64,000 nucleotides of DNA from positions 1 through 64,000 of the forward strand of contig NVXK01000021.1 in the NCBI GenBank assembly GCA_002733905.1, given 5' to 3'. Positions 18,565 through 28,137 of this stretch are shown in pieces. The first letter of the stretch is position 1. Each line of letters begins with the position of its first letter. Below the pieces are notes generated by a model. It saw only the letters and a list, made by a program, of their open reading frames with translations, did not search any database and was not told where the DNA came from. The position numbers and the translations under genes were made by a program. This stretch comes from Robiginitomaculum sp. GTDB taxonomy: Bacteria > Pseudomonadota > Alphaproteobacteria > Caulobacterales > Maricaulaceae.

Positions 18565-19236
18565 TTATTCCATTGTTACATTAAGTGCGGCCGCAGCGGC
18601 AGGAATGCCAATGGCGAGCGCGATAAGACTGATACCAGTTAAGGCCTGAAATTCAAGTGCCCCAAGGCCGACATTTTGATATTGCACACTTGCCTCGATC
18701 CCGAATATGAGGACGGGGAGGAGGATTGGCACACTTAACAACACCAAAAGAACACCTCCGCCTTTATACCCAACAAGGCAGGCACTTGAAAATGCACCAT
18801 AACAAATCAGAGCGGGGCTCGCGGCTAAGATGGCAAAAAACAGGCCTGCGCCCAGCCCAAATGAGAGATCAAAAAAGATAACGACGATAGGCAAGCTAAG
18901 AAGAAGGGGCAGTATTGATAATACCCAATGCACGCAACACTTTGCCATCACATAAGATTTCAAGGAAATTCCCGAGAGCTTAAGATGAATAAGACTGCCG
19001 TCTTGTGCATCTGTTTGAAACAATTGATCAAATGAAAGCAGGAGGGAAAGAATGAGCGCTAGCCAGATCAGTGCAGGCGCAAGAGGGCGGAGTGTCCCAA
19101 ATTCACCGCCAAGCCCGATGGCGCAAAGCGTAAGAAAGACACAAAAGAAGACAAGCCCATAAAGCCAAGTGCCGCCGGATCTTAGGGCAATTTGTAAGTC
19201 GCGTTTAAAGATGGCACTAAAACTATTCATCACCAT
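18565..19236 (-). CDS. ccmB: Heme exporter permease CcmB
   Basis: A 223-residue membrane protein with about six helices. The cytoplasmic segment LFQTDAQDGSLIHLKLSGISL matches the CcmB family. It pairs with the ATPase CcmA, whose gene it overlaps by 14 bases. Together they power release of holo-CcmE in cytochrome c biogenesis. Confidence 0.92.
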   Translation of the reverse strand: MVMNSFSAIFKRDLQIALRSGGTWLYGLVFFCVFLTLCAIGLGGEFGTLRPLAPALIWLALILSLLLSFDQLFQTDAQDGSLIHLKLSGISLKSYVMAKCCVHWVLSILPLLLSLPIVVIFFDLSFGLGAGLFFAILAASPALICYGAFSSACLVGYKGGGVLLVLLSVPILLPVLIFGIEASVQYQNVGLGALEFQALTGISLIALAIGIPAAAAALNVTME

Positions 19237-19861
19237 CCCCTGTTAATGTTAGCAGCCGTGTATTTGTTCCGAGGCGTTTTGGTGCGCCGTGAGAGGCAAG
19301 AAGAACACTACCTTTACGCCCCAGATGTTCGTGTAAAAGCTCATGGATAAGTGCTTGGCCTTTTGTGTCCATTGCGGCGGCAGGTTCGTCTAAAATCCAC
19401 AAAGGAGCATTCGAGATAAGAAGTCTTGCGAGCGCAAGGCGGCGCGACTGACCTGCCGAAAGAGATTTCGCCCGTAAGTCCATTTTGTGAGAAAGGCCCA
19501 CACGTTCAAGCGTTTTTTGCACGCCAGTATTTGTTTCATAAATAGATTGCCAAAACTCTAGGTTTTCAAGCACGGTTAACTCTGTTTTATGTGCGTCATC
19601 ATGCCCTTGATAGACCGCATAGGGTGAAGCTTGATCGGTAATATCTTCATCATTCCAAAAAATTGTGCCTGATTGTGGCCGTAAAACACCCGCGCAACAT
19701 TTAAGAAGCGAGGTTTTTCCTATCCCATTGCCACCTTTGATCCAAAGCATATCTCCCGCAGCAAGCGTGAATGTTAAGTCAGAAATTAACGTAAGGTCTC
19801 CTCGTGCAACAGAGAGGGTTTGAAGCTTTAATATTCCCGATTTTAGGTTGGTATATTGCAT
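19223..19861 (-). CDS. ccmA: Cytochrome c biogenesis ATP-binding protein CcmA
   Basis: A 212-residue ABC ATPase with Walker A (GGNGIGKTSLLK), signature (LSAGQSRRLALAR) and Walker B plus catalytic Glu (LWILDEPAAAMD). I chose the ATG at 19861 because it gives the family length and keeps clear of the divergent ccmE; an upstream ATG at 19960 would overlap ccmE heavily. ccmFGH are not in the window, so system I genes are split over more than one locus. Confidence 0.92.
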   Translation of the reverse strand: MQYTNLKSGILKLQTLSVARGDLTLISDLTFTLAAGDMLWIKGGNGIGKTSLLKCCAGVLRPQSGTIFWNDEDITDQASPYAVYQGHDDAHKTELTVLENLEFWQSIYETNTGVQKTLERVGLSHKMDLRAKSLSAGQSRRLALARLLISNAPLWILDEPAAAMDTKGQALIHELLHEHLGRKGSVLLASHGAPKRLGTNTRLLTLTGDGDE

Positions 19862-19905
19862 AATCACGCGTTTACTAACATGGGATTTATTGATACACCA
19901 GAACA

Positions 19906-20334
19906 ATGAAATCAAAACATAGAAATCGCCGTTTTTTAAAAGTGTCTTTGTATGCTGCACTCATTATTGTTGGGGCGGGCTTGTTATTGCGTGCGTTGGG
20001 AGAAAATAAGCAATTATTTAAAAACCCAAGTGATGTTGTAAGTGTACTTTATGTTCAAGACGAAAAATCAATAAAGGTTGGCGGTCTTGTTGTTCTTGAT
20101 AGTGTTGAAAAACCTGATGCTCTTAACACTATTTTTTCCGTTGTAAATTTTGAAAATGCAGATGTTAGAATTAAAGCGTTAAACGTGCACTTCAAAGGTG
20201 TTCTTCCTGATTTGTTCCGCGAGGGGCAAGGGGTCGTCATTACAGGTAAACTTGCTGATAATGGTGTATTCATGGCTACGGAAGTTTTGGCAAAGCATGA
20301 TGAAAATTATATGCCTAAAATGCCTGATAGTTGA
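19906..20334 (+). CDS. ccmE: Heme chaperone CcmE
   Basis: A 142-residue periplasmic heme chaperone anchored by one N-terminal helix (VSLYAALIIVGAGLLLRAL). The heme-binding motif is AKHDENYMP, with the covalent-heme His and the following Tyr. It is divergent from ccmA with 44 bases between starts, so the promoters probably overlap and are co-regulated. After it, 20335-20582 has no gene that I can support. Confidence 0.93.
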   Translation: MKSKHRNRRFLKVSLYAALIIVGAGLLLRALGENKQLFKNPSDVVSVLYVQDEKSIKVGGLVVLDSVEKPDALNTIFSVVNFENADVRIKALNVHFKGVLPDLFREGQGVVITGKLADNGVFMATEVLAKHDENYMPKMPDS

Positions 20335-20582
20335 TCAAATTAAAGCACGTCATTGTTTTTACATATATTTTACGATCCAAGCTACGATCCAGGCATAGTC
20401 CCGATTTTCAGTGGCGGATTGCCATGTTGATGTGGGGCAACGTTACAATCCGCCTGTCATAATTTATATGACTCCATAATTATGAAGGATAAATATTAGT
20501 TTGTGGAGTAAAAAAAGGCCATGAGTGATGATTATTATGCAAATAATGGATATTTCACCCCTTGTAGTTGTGATTTTTTATT

Positions 20583-21032
20583 TTATTTTATAAGACCTAA
20601 ATTTCCAGCAGTAAAAATAAGTTTTTTTGCAATAGAATCAAGGGCTTGTATTTCTGATTCGGTTAGACTTCCAAGAAGTGCCTTTTCATAATCTTGTGCA
20701 ATAGGGAGTACATCGTTACAAATATCTTGCCCCGTTATCGTGAGAGTTATGTCTCTTTGCCGTGCATCTATTTGAGAAGCTGATAGTTTTATAAGTTCCC
20801 TTTGTTCTAATGCCCGTAAAGAACGAGACACAGTCATTTTATCGAGTAGAGTATTTTTGCTGATTTCTTTGGCGGTAATTGACGTCGTATTATTTATTAC
20901 AACCATGCAACGCCATTGATTCATAGAAAGTCCAAAGCGGGATTCATATTCCTGCGCTATCAAACGACTTATTGTTTGCGACAAAATTGAAAGTTTATAA
21001 GGAAGGAATTCTTCTAGGTTAAATTTATTCAT
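20583..21032 (-). CDS. MarR-family transcriptional regulator
   Basis: A 149-residue winged-helix regulator. The recognition region ITAKEISKNTLLDKMTVSRSLRALEQRELIKL and the wing ASQIDARQRDITLTITG are typical of MarR. It is divergent from hppD with a perfect palindrome between the two genes. It probably represses hppD and perhaps itself, with an aromatic intermediate such as an hydroxyphenylpyruvate or homogentisate-type compound as a plausible ligand; the ligand is inference. Confidence 0.88.
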   Translation of the reverse strand: MNKFNLEEFLPYKLSILSQTISRLIAQEYESRFGLSMNQWRCMVVINNTTSITAKEISKNTLLDKMTVSRSLRALEQRELIKLSASQIDARQRDITLTITGQDICNDVLPIAQDYEKALLGSLTESEIQALDSIAKKLIFTAGNLGLIK

Positions 21033-21080
21033 TTTACACTTTCGTACATATTAATCGGTTTTTTGTATAGCTTGCTTGCT

Positions 21081-21102
21081 TATAGTAACGATTGTTACTA
21101 TA
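21081..21102. promoter_or_regulatory. Probable MarR operator between the regulator gene and hppD
   Basis: A perfect inverted repeat: TATAGTAAC (21081-21089), spacer GATT, GTTACTATA (21094-21102). The size and symmetry suit a MarR dimer. It lies 48 bases from the regulator start and 45 bases upstream of the hppD start, where bound protein would block transcription both ways. Confidence 0.75.
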
Positions 21103-21146
21103 AGGCGTTCAAATATACGATTTAATCAATATTAAGGAGCATGATC

Positions 21147-22226
21147 ATGGCTGATTTATTTGAAAACCCGATGGGGACTGATGGGTTTGAATTTGTAGAA
21201 TATGCAACAAACGAACCAAAAAAACTTGAGGTATTGTTTGAAAAAATGGGTTTTACAAAAGTAGCCAGCCACCGTTCAAAAGATATTATCTTGATGAAAC
21301 AGAACGATATTAATTTCATTATCAACTCCGAACCTGAAAGTTTTGCTCAACAATTTGCAAAAGAACATGGCCCAAGCGCTTGTGCAATGGCTTTTCGTGT
21401 TAAAGATGCTGCATTCGCGTATAAAAGAGCGATAGAGAAAGGCGCAACGGCTTGTCCAACCGAAGCAAACCCTATGGAATTGAATATTCCTGCGATTGAA
21501 GGGATTGGCGGTAGCCGCCTTTATTTCGTTGATCGTTATGACGGTGAAAGCATTTATGATGTGGATTTTAAGTTCATTGACGGCTGGGAGGCGTTGATGG
21601 CCAAAAATACGACGGGGCTGACATATCTAGATCATCTTACGCATAATGTTTTCAGAGGAAAAATGGATCATTGGGCAGGTTTTTATGAAGACTTTTTCAA
21701 TTTCCGTGAAATCCGCTATTTTGACATAGAGGGAAAATTGACAGGCCTTGTTTCTAAGGCAATGACGAGCCCCTGTGGAAAAATCCGTATTCCGTTAAAT
21801 GAGAGTCGTGATGATAAAAGCCAAATTGAGGAATTTCTCAAAGACTATAATGGTGAAGGCATACAGCATATCGCACTTGGTTCGACGGACATTTATGACA
21901 CTGTCGATCAGTTCACCGAAAACGGGGTGGCCTTGCAAGAAACCAATGAAAATTACTTCAATCAAATTGACGCACGTTTACCCGGCCATAATGAGCCCGT
22001 TGAAGAACTGCGTAAACGCTCTATCCTGATTGACGGGGCACCTACAGAAGGCCAAGGTTTGTTGTTGCAAATCTTTACAGCCAATCAAATCGGTCCCATA
22101 TTTTTTGAGCTTATTCAGCGTAAAGGCAATGAGGGTTTTGGAGAGGGTAATTTCCAAGCTTTATTCGAATCCCTTGAAGAAGATCAGATACGACGTGGCG
22201 TATTAGAGGATGTCGAGGCTAAATAA
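21147..22226 (+). CDS. hppD: 4-hydroxyphenylpyruvate dioxygenase
   Basis: A 359-residue non-heme Fe(II) dioxygenase of tyrosine degradation, converting 4-hydroxyphenylpyruvate to homogentisate. The iron ligands are visible as His in YLDHLTHNV, His in GIQHIALG and Glu in FFELIQRKG; the C-terminal GFGEGNFQALFESLE block is diagnostic. The start at 21147 follows AAGGAG (21134-21139) with 7-base spacing. No homogentisate dioxygenase gene is adjacent. Confidence 0.94.
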   Translation: MADLFENPMGTDGFEFVEYATNEPKKLEVLFEKMGFTKVASHRSKDIILMKQNDINFIINSEPESFAQQFAKEHGPSACAMAFRVKDAAFAYKRAIEKGATACPTEANPMELNIPAIEGIGGSRLYFVDRYDGESIYDVDFKFIDGWEALMAKNTTGLTYLDHLTHNVFRGKMDHWAGFYEDFFNFREIRYFDIEGKLTGLVSKAMTSPCGKIRIPLNESRDDKSQIEEFLKDYNGEGIQHIALGSTDIYDTVDQFTENGVALQETNENYFNQIDARLPGHNEPVEELRKRSILIDGAPTEGQGLLLQIFTANQIGPIFFELIQRKGNEGFGEGNFQALFESLEEDQIRRGVLEDVEAK

Positions 22227-22262
22227 GCGTAAGTTCAATAAGCCGTATATCCCATAGTTAAG

Positions 22263-22330
22263 CCTGCAATCACATGTAATTGCGTTATACGCCGTTTTTC
22301 ACGGTGTTTTGATACAATTTAGATTGCAGG
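22263..22330 (+). promoter_or_regulatory. Nested stem-loop element upstream of glyA (leader or terminator)
   Basis: Three nested pairings are present: CCTGCAATC (22263-22271) with GATTGCAGG (22322-22330), AATTG (22278-22282) with CAATT (22315-22319), and ACGCCGT (22289-22295) with ACGGTGT (22301-22307). The inner hairpin is followed by four T, so it could terminate hppD. The outer helices suggest a longer folded RNA, ending 55 bases before the glyA start. I do not recognise it as a known riboswitch. Confidence 0.45.
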
Positions 22331-22385
22331 GCTTGCATTGCCTGTTATAGGTTTTGCTCGTAAATATTGGATAAAAGGAATTGAA

Positions 22386-23675
22386 ATGAGCACTCCTAAC
22401 ACAACAGATTTCTTCACGGCAAATTTGCGCGACCAAGATGCAGATTTAATGGCGTCAATTGATAATGAATTACGTCGGCAACAAGATCAGATCGAACTTA
22501 TCGCCTCTGAAAACATTGTCTCAAAAGCAGTGTTGCAGGCGCAGGGGAGTGTCCTGACCAATAAATACGCCGAAGGGTATCCGCGTAAACGTTATTATGG
22601 TGGCTGTGAGTATGTCGATGTCACCGAACAACTTGCCATTGACCGCGTCAAAACACTGTTTGGTGCTAAATTTGCGAATGTACAGCCCCATTCGGGTTCA
22701 CAGGCAAATCAGAGCGTAATGCTTGCCCTCATCAAGCCAGGTGACACAATTCTTGGTATGGATTTGGCTTCTGGTGGTCATCTTACGCATGGTGCGGCGC
22801 CGAACATGTCTGGCAAATGGTTTAACGCCATTGCTTATGGTGTACGTCCGAGCGATTGCTTGATTGATTATGACGCTGTAGAAGCTCTTGCGATTGAGCA
22901 TAAACCTAAACTCATTATTGCAGGTGGTTCTGCTTATTCTCGTGTAATCGACTTTGCACGTTTCAGAGAAATTGCCGATAAAGTTGGCGCTTATCTCCAT
23001 GTAGATATGGCCCATTTTGCAGGCCTTGTCGCGGGTGGTGAACATCCAAGCCCATTACCACATGCTCATGTCGTCACGACAACAACTCATAAAACATTGC
23101 GTGGCCCACGTGGTGGCTTAGTACTTACTAATGACGCCAAGATTGCCAAAAAAATCAACTCTGCAATCTTCCCTGGTCTGCAAGGCGGCCCGTTAATGCA
23201 TGTTATCGCGGCTAAAGCGGTTGCTTTTGGTGAAGCTTTAACGCCAGAATTTAAAGAATATTGCGTACGCGTAAAAGCAAATTGTCAAGCACTCGCGGGT
23301 GCTTTGGTTGACGCAGGTTACGCTGTTATAAGTGGTGGCACAGATACTCATCTTGCCCTTATCGATTTACGCCCAAAGGGTGTGAAGGGTGTTGACGCAG
23401 AACATGCTTTGGAACGCGCTAATATTACATGTAATAAAAACGGCATTCCGTTCGATGAAGAGAAATTTACGATCACATCTGGCATTCGTGTTGGCTCCCC
23501 TGCGGGCACATCACGTGGCTTTGGTGTTGCGGAATTTACTTTGATTGGTCAATTGATGGCAGAAGTGCTAGACTCACTTGCGAAGACCCCAGAAGGGGAT
23601 TCTGAAATAGAATCATCTGTGCGTTCACGCGTTGCAGAACTTACAGCTCGTTTTCCAATCTACCCCGATTTGTAG
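22386..23675 (+). CDS. glyA: Serine hydroxymethyltransferase
   Basis: A 429-residue PLP enzyme interconverting serine and glycine with tetrahydrofolate. Seen are [29 protein letters not shown], the PLP-lysine motif [16 protein letters not shown] and the C-terminal [17 protein letters not shown]. The ATG at 22386 follows AAAGGA with 6-base spacing; a longer upstream frame lacks homology to the family. It heads the glyA-nrdR-nusB-thiL run. Confidence 0.95.
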   Translation: MSTPNTTDFFTANLRDQDADLMASIDNELRRQQDQIELIASENIVSKAVLQAQGSVLTNKYAEGYPRKRYYGGCEYVDVTEQLAIDRVKTLFGAKFANVQPHSGSQANQSVMLALIKPGDTILGMDLASGGHLTHGAAPNMSGKWFNAIAYGVRPSDCLIDYDAVEALAIEHKPKLIIAGGSAYSRVIDFARFREIADKVGAYLHVDMAHFAGLVAGGEHPSPLPHAHVVTTTTHKTLRGPRGGLVLTNDAKIAKKINSAIFPGLQGGPLMHVIAAKAVAFGEALTPEFKEYCVRVKANCQALAGALVDAGYAVISGGTDTHLALIDLRPKGVKGVDAEHALERANITCNKNGIPFDEEKFTITSGIRVGSPAGTSRGFGVAEFTLIGQLMAEVLDSLAKTPEGDSEIESSVRSRVAELTARFPIYPDL

Positions 23676-23722
23676 GTTTTTAAATCGACCATAATATATT
23701 AGGTCAAAAATAGGAATGTGAT

Positions 23723-24220
23723 ATGCGGTGTCCGTTTTGTGCAAGTGATGATAGCCAAGTCAAAGACAGTCGTCATACAGAAGACGGGCATACCATACGT
23801 CGTAGGCGATTGTGTAGCTCTTGCGGTGCGCGTTTCACGACGTTCGAACGCGTACAATTGCGTGAACTTACAGTGATTAAAAAATCTGGTCGTCGTACAC
23901 CTTTCGAACGAGAGAAACTGTCACGTTCTGTCAATATTGCTCTGCAAAAACGTCCCGTGACCCAAGATCAAATTGAACGCATGCTCACAGGCATTATCCG
24001 CAGGTTGGAAAGCTTGGGAAATAGTGATGTTGAATCGGACAAAATTGGTGAAATGGTGATGGAAAGCCTGTCGCATTTGGACAGTGTGGGCTATGTACGT
24101 TATGCCTCCGTTTACAAAGATTTTCATGCTGTAAATGACTTTGCAAGTTTTATTGATAAAGAAAAGCTTGCAAGCGAAGGATTAGACGCTAAAAGCCCTG
24201 AAACTGATAAAAACCAGTAA
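23723..24220 (+). CDS. nrdR: Transcriptional repressor NrdR
   Basis: A 165-residue regulator of ribonucleotide reductase genes. It has an N-terminal zinc ribbon ([29 protein letters not shown]) followed by an ATP-cone domain starting at [16 protein letters not shown]. It lies between glyA and nusB. In many relatives riboflavin genes sit between nrdR and nusB; they are absent here. Confidence 0.95.
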   Translation: MRCPFCASDDSQVKDSRHTEDGHTIRRRRLCSSCGARFTTFERVQLRELTVIKKSGRRTPFEREKLSRSVNIALQKRPVTQDQIERMLTGIIRRLESLGNSDVESDKIGEMVMESLSHLDSVGYVRYASVYKDFHAVNDFASFIDKEKLASEGLDAKSPETDKNQ

Positions 24221-24249
24221 ACACCCAATACTCAATTAAGTAGGCACGC

Positions 24250-24762
24250 ATGGCAGAACAAGATATTAATACACGCCGCCGCCATTTGGCGCGCCTTTCT
24301 GCTGTACAAGCCTTGTACCAGATGGAGTTGGCTGACCAAAAGTCTAAATTTGTTGTGCGCGAATTTAATGACCATTGGTTTGATAATGCGGCTATTTCTG
24401 GTGATTTAACGGCTGATCGTGATTATTTCGAACTGGTTGTACTTGGTGTCGTCGCAGAGCAAGAGATTGTTGATGCTGCGATTAGTGCCAAACTGAATGC
24501 GAAATGGAAAATAGACCGCCTAGATATTACCCTGCGTGCGATCATGCGCTGTGCAACATATGAAGTTTTGCGTATGTTTGATGTTCCGGGCATTGTTATC
24601 ATTGATGAATATGTCAGTATTGCACGTGATTTTTATGAAGGTAATGAGCCGAATTTCGTCAATGCCGCTCTCGACAAGCTTGCACGGGAATACCGCACTG
24701 CCGAATTCGGGTTACCTGATGCGTTAAATCCTGAAAAAGCAAATAGCGGTGACGCGGCGTAA
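24250..24762 (+). CDS. nusB: Transcription antitermination factor NusB
   Basis: A 170-residue, mostly helical RNA-binding protein that works with NusE in rRNA antitermination. The start RRRHLARLSAVQALYQMELAD and the C-terminal block VPGIVIIDEYVSIARDFYEGNEPNFVNAALDKLARE are family signatures. Its stop is directly followed by the thiL ATG, so the two are coupled. Confidence 0.93.
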   Translation: MAEQDINTRRRHLARLSAVQALYQMELADQKSKFVVREFNDHWFDNAAISGDLTADRDYFELVVLGVVAEQEIVDAAISAKLNAKWKIDRLDITLRAIMRCATYEVLRMFDVPGIVIIDEYVSIARDFYEGNEPNFVNAALDKLAREYRTAEFGLPDALNPEKANSGDAA

Positions 24763-25710
24763 ATGGGTGAATTTGAGTTTATTGCTAATTATCTTGCCAA
24801 GATTGCAGGTGCTGAAGCGTTAGATTTAAAAGATGACATTGCTCTTTGGACACCTCCTCGTGATACACAAGCGGTTATCTCAATGGATACCATTGTTGAG
24901 GGCGTCCATTTTCCAAATGGTAAGTTTGACGCGCAACTCGCGCAAAAGCTTATTCGGGTGAATGTTTCCGATATTATTGCAAAGGGCGCAGATCCTATTG
25001 GGTATTTCTTTTCCCTTTGTACTTCCAGCACGATTACTGACGAAAATTTAAAGTCATTTTGTGAAGGCCTTGCCAAAGATCAGGCCAAATACGGTCTTAA
25101 ATTATGGGGTGGGGATACAACGCACATAAATGGGCCGTGTGTGCTGACACTTACGATCATTGGCACTGTGCCGACTCATTGCGCGGTATTGCGCTCTGGG
25201 GCCTCTGTCGGCGATATTTTGTGTGTTACAGGCACGATTGGCGATGCCTATTTAGGCTTGAAGTGTGAATTCGGCACGCTTGCGCCTAATGCAACATTAC
25301 AAACAGTTTATCACGTCCCACAGCCGCCATATGTCTTACGCGAAAATATTCGTAAATTTGCATCTGCGGCACTTGATATTTCTGACGGCTTAATCGCAGA
25401 CGCAGGACATTTGGCCAATGCGTCAAATGTGGGTCTAGAGATAGATATTAGTGCTGTGCCATTGTCAAAGCATGCACAAGAGTGGCTAATTGCACAAGAG
25501 AACGAAAACCTTGCGCGCCTAGAACTGGCCACTGGCGGTGATGATTATCAAGTTTTGATGTCGATGTCAGGACGCCAATATCAATTAGCTGTTAGTGTAG
25601 GCATGCCTATTACTAAAATTGGCTGTGCCGTCGAACGAACAGGCGTTGTATGTCATGACGACCAAGGGAATACGTTAGAAATCACTACACCTGGATATAC
25701 ACATTTTTAG
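24763..25710 (+). CDS. thiL: Thiamine-monophosphate kinase
   Basis: A 315-residue ATP-dependent kinase giving thiamine diphosphate. The acidic metal-binding sites are seen as LKDDIALW, SMDTIVEGVHF, VNVSDIIAKGADP, LWGGDTTHI and ALDISDGLIADAGH. The late GGDDYQVL motif, usually GGDDYEL, is nearly canonical. It is followed by a strong terminator and convergent with bamE. Confidence 0.93.
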   Translation: MGEFEFIANYLAKIAGAEALDLKDDIALWTPPRDTQAVISMDTIVEGVHFPNGKFDAQLAQKLIRVNVSDIIAKGADPIGYFFSLCTSSTITDENLKSFCEGLAKDQAKYGLKLWGGDTTHINGPCVLTLTIIGTVPTHCAVLRSGASVGDILCVTGTIGDAYLGLKCEFGTLAPNATLQTVYHVPQPPYVLRENIRKFASAALDISDGLIADAGHLANASNVGLEIDISAVPLSKHAQEWLIAQENENLARLELATGGDDYQVLMSMSGRQYQLAVSVGMPITKIGCAVERTGVVCHDDQGNTLEITTPGYTHF

Positions 25711-25754
25711 AGGAAGTTTGCCGCCTAAATATTGTGAAGGCATATACACTCCAT

Positions 25755-25784
25755 AAAAAAACCCGATTGCGTATCGGGTTTTTT
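25755..25784. terminator. Bidirectional intrinsic terminator between thiL and bamE
   Basis: A stem of ACCCGAT (25761-25767) and ATCGGGT (25773-25779) with a 5-base loop is flanked by a run of A on the left and a run of T on the right. It can terminate both convergent genes. Confidence 0.9.
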
Positions 25785-25812
25785 CATGGAAGTTCAGGCT
25801 ATATTGTGATCG

Positions 25813-26307
25813 CTAACGACCGCCACCTGGACCTCCACTCCCCCCCGGGATGTCGGTATTGCCTCCAAGCTGTGATGCTGGTAGGCGACCAATTGTTCCA
25901 AATAATTGTTCGAGTGATGAAAGTTCGCGTCCTCTGGTTGGTGTTTCGCGGTCTACGTAATTTACATATTGTCCGTTTTCAATTCCGTATTCTGCAACTT
26001 TTTCAACTTGGCCATCCTCGTTGAAGGTAATGGCGGTAATCGTACGTTCCTCTGTAAGGGGACGTAAATATGCGAGCCGTTGACGCACACTGGTTAGATA
26101 ATACCATGTGTCTTCGTCAAAAGTTGATTTGATGGAAGGGTTGCCGAGGCGTGCAAGCACGCTTGCTTTCGTATCGGAATCGGGTTCAACAGCTTGCGGT
26201 TTATCTTCTGTGGCAACATAACCATGAGTACGTAAAGTTGGATTACAGGCACTTAAAGACAGGCCCATAGTTGCTAAAATCGCTATTTTAAAAAAACCAT
26301 TCGTCAT
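25813..26307 (-). CDS. bamE: Outer membrane assembly lipoprotein BamE (SmpA/OmlA family)
   Basis: A 164-residue lipoprotein with signal peptide and lipobox (GLSLSAC) and the BamE fold segments VLARLGNPSIKSTFDEDTWYYLTSVRQRLAYLRP and ITAITFNEDGQVEKVAEYGIENGQ. It is a subunit of the beta-barrel assembly machine at the inner face of the outer membrane. The C-terminus is a low-complexity Gly tail (GGSGGPGGG) beyond the core domain. It is divergent from the 26397 gene. Confidence 0.88.
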   Translation of the reverse strand: MTNGFFKIAILATMGLSLSACNPTLRTHGYVATEDKPQAVEPDSDTKASVLARLGNPSIKSTFDEDTWYYLTSVRQRLAYLRPLTEERTITAITFNEDGQVEKVAEYGIENGQYVNYVDRETPTRGRELSSLEQLFGTIGRLPASQLGGNTDIPGGSGGPGGGR

Positions 26308-26396
26308 TGACGTCTTTCTCTTTCAATTCGTGGTTATATCCACTACCTAATCAAAACCCAACTTGCAAGCGTCTACATGTAATAAAGGATGGATAA

Positions 26397-26984
26397 ATGC
26401 TGAAGATTTTGTCATATTTCAAGCCAAAGGCTCGCCCCGAGGTCATTGATGCGCGTCGTATCTATCAAAAAACAATGCAACAATCGCGCAATCGCGCATT
26501 TTTTGGCGCTGATAAGTTTTCCGATACCTATGATGGACGTATGGAGACCCTCTGTCTTCATCTGTCTGTGATTTTGCACACTTTACGTCAATTTGATGTA
26601 CAGGGGCAGCGTTTATCACAAGCTATATATGATGAGATGGTCGCAGACTTTGATATTGCACTGCGTGAAGAAGGCTTAAGCGATACTGGGGTATCCCGTC
26701 GTATCAAGCCGTTAGCGAAAATGTTTTTTGAACGTGTAAAGGCATATGAAGATATTTTAAGCCAGGATAATTCTGAAGATTTTAATCAGGAAGCATCTCT
26801 ACAAAAAATATTGGTACGGTATCTCGCGCTAACCCATTCCGCAGATGTTGATGAAACTATATCCGTAGTAAAAGAAGCAAGCGTAGACTTTAGTACCTAT
26901 GTTTGTGCTTTGTCTCTGGAGCTATCTGGAAAAACCCTTGGCCAAATCGCAAATATTGACTTTCAATACCCTGCATTTAAATAA
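26397..26984 (+). CDS. Ubiquinol-cytochrome c chaperone family protein
   Basis: A 195-residue, mainly helical protein. The segments DARRIYQKTMQQSRNRAFFGADKFSDTYDGRMETLCLH and ELSGKTLGQIANIDFQYPAFK match the bacterial homologues of the mitochondrial CBP3/UQCC1 chaperone for the cytochrome bc1 complex. The final residues are much shorter than in some relatives but nothing seems missing. It is encoded before plsX; the yceD (DUF177) gene often found between them is absent. Confidence 0.78.
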   Translation: MLKILSYFKPKARPEVIDARRIYQKTMQQSRNRAFFGADKFSDTYDGRMETLCLHLSVILHTLRQFDVQGQRLSQAIYDEMVADFDIALREEGLSDTGVSRRIKPLAKMFFERVKAYEDILSQDNSEDFNQEASLQKILVRYLALTHSADVDETISVVKEASVDFSTYVCALSLELSGKTLGQIANIDFQYPAFK

Positions 26985-27081
26985 AATATACCAACCAAGT
27001 GTATGCAATCTACATTATCCCCTATAGGGTGTGGAAAACGTTGGCTAAACTTATTAGCCCGAAAGATATCTAAGGACATAT

Positions 27082-28137
27082 ATGTCAGGTGGTTTAATTC
27101 TGTCAATTGATGCAATGGGAGGGGATTATGCGCCTGATATTGTTATCAACGGCGTAGAATATTTCCTAAAGCATACGAATAAAAACCGAAATCCACGGTT
27201 TTTATTGCATGGTGACAAGCACAAAATTGAAAAACTACTTGAAAAAGCGCCCCTCGCGAAAGCCAATTGCGAAGTTTGCCATACGGATAGCGTCATTGCG
27301 ATGGATGCAAAACCTGCCATGGCTATGCGCCGTGGTAAGGGGACAAGCATGTGGAACGCTGTTGAGAGTGTGAAGCTTGGCAAGGCCAATGTCGCCGTAT
27401 CCGCAGGGAATACAGGCGCACTTATGGCCATGTCTAAACTATTATTGCGTATGAAAACGGGGGTGCAACGCCCTGCGATTGCTGCGCGCTGGCCTCATCA
27501 AGAAGGATATGGTGTGGTACTGGATGTTGGGGCCAATCTTGAATGTGACGCTAATCAGTTGCGAGAATTTGCTGTATTGGGGGAGGCTTATTATCGGGCC
27601 CTTTATAAGAAAGACAAACCAAGTATTGGCCTCTTAAACGTTGGTACAGAAGACCAAAAGGGCAATGCAACAGTGCAGGCCGCTCATGATAGCTTATCAT
27701 GTTCTAGCCTTGGTTTAAACTATGTTGGTTTCGTCGAGGGTAATGATATCTCTATGGGCAATGTTGATGTTATCGTCACAGACGGTTTTACAGGCAATAT
27801 CGCGTTGAAAACAGCAGAAGGCGCTGCGAGACTTATCGAGACATTCCTCAAAACCGCTTTGGGCGGTAATATTTGGTCGAAGATGACATCGGCATTGAAT
27901 CTATCTGCGTTGAAAAAAATGCGTTCCAAAATTGACCCCCGTTTATCCAATGGTGGCGTGTTTCTAGGATTAAATGGCATTGTCATTAAAAGTCATGGTG
28001 GGACTGATGCTATTGGTTTTGCGAGCGCGCTTTCAGTTGCCCTTGAAATGGCTGACAGTCATTTTTTAGACGAAATCGAACGTACCCTCAGCGCTTTGCA
28101 TGACGAGGACGACAGTATGGAAATACATTTACCATGA
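27082..28137 (+). CDS. plsX: Phosphate acyltransferase PlsX
   Basis: A 351-residue enzyme making acyl-phosphate from acyl-ACP for phospholipid synthesis. The start [18 protein letters not shown] and the core blocks [30 protein letters not shown] and [16 protein letters not shown] are diagnostic. The stop overlaps fabH by 4 bases (ATGA). Upstream, 27020-27029 is a perfect CCCTATAGGG palindrome that may be regulatory. Confidence 0.95.
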   Translation: MSGGLILSIDAMGGDYAPDIVINGVEYFLKHTNKNRNPRFLLHGDKHKIEKLLEKAPLAKANCEVCHTDSVIAMDAKPAMAMRRGKGTSMWNAVESVKLGKANVAVSAGNTGALMAMSKLLLRMKTGVQRPAIAARWPHQEGYGVVLDVGANLECDANQLREFAVLGEAYYRALYKKDKPSIGLLNVGTEDQKGNATVQAAHDSLSCSSLGLNYVGFVEGNDISMGNVDVIVTDGFTGNIALKTAEGAARLIETFLKTALGGNIWSKMTSALNLSALKKMRSKIDPRLSNGGVFLGLNGIVIKSHGGTDAIGFASALSVALEMADSHFLDEIERTLSALHDEDDSMEIHLP

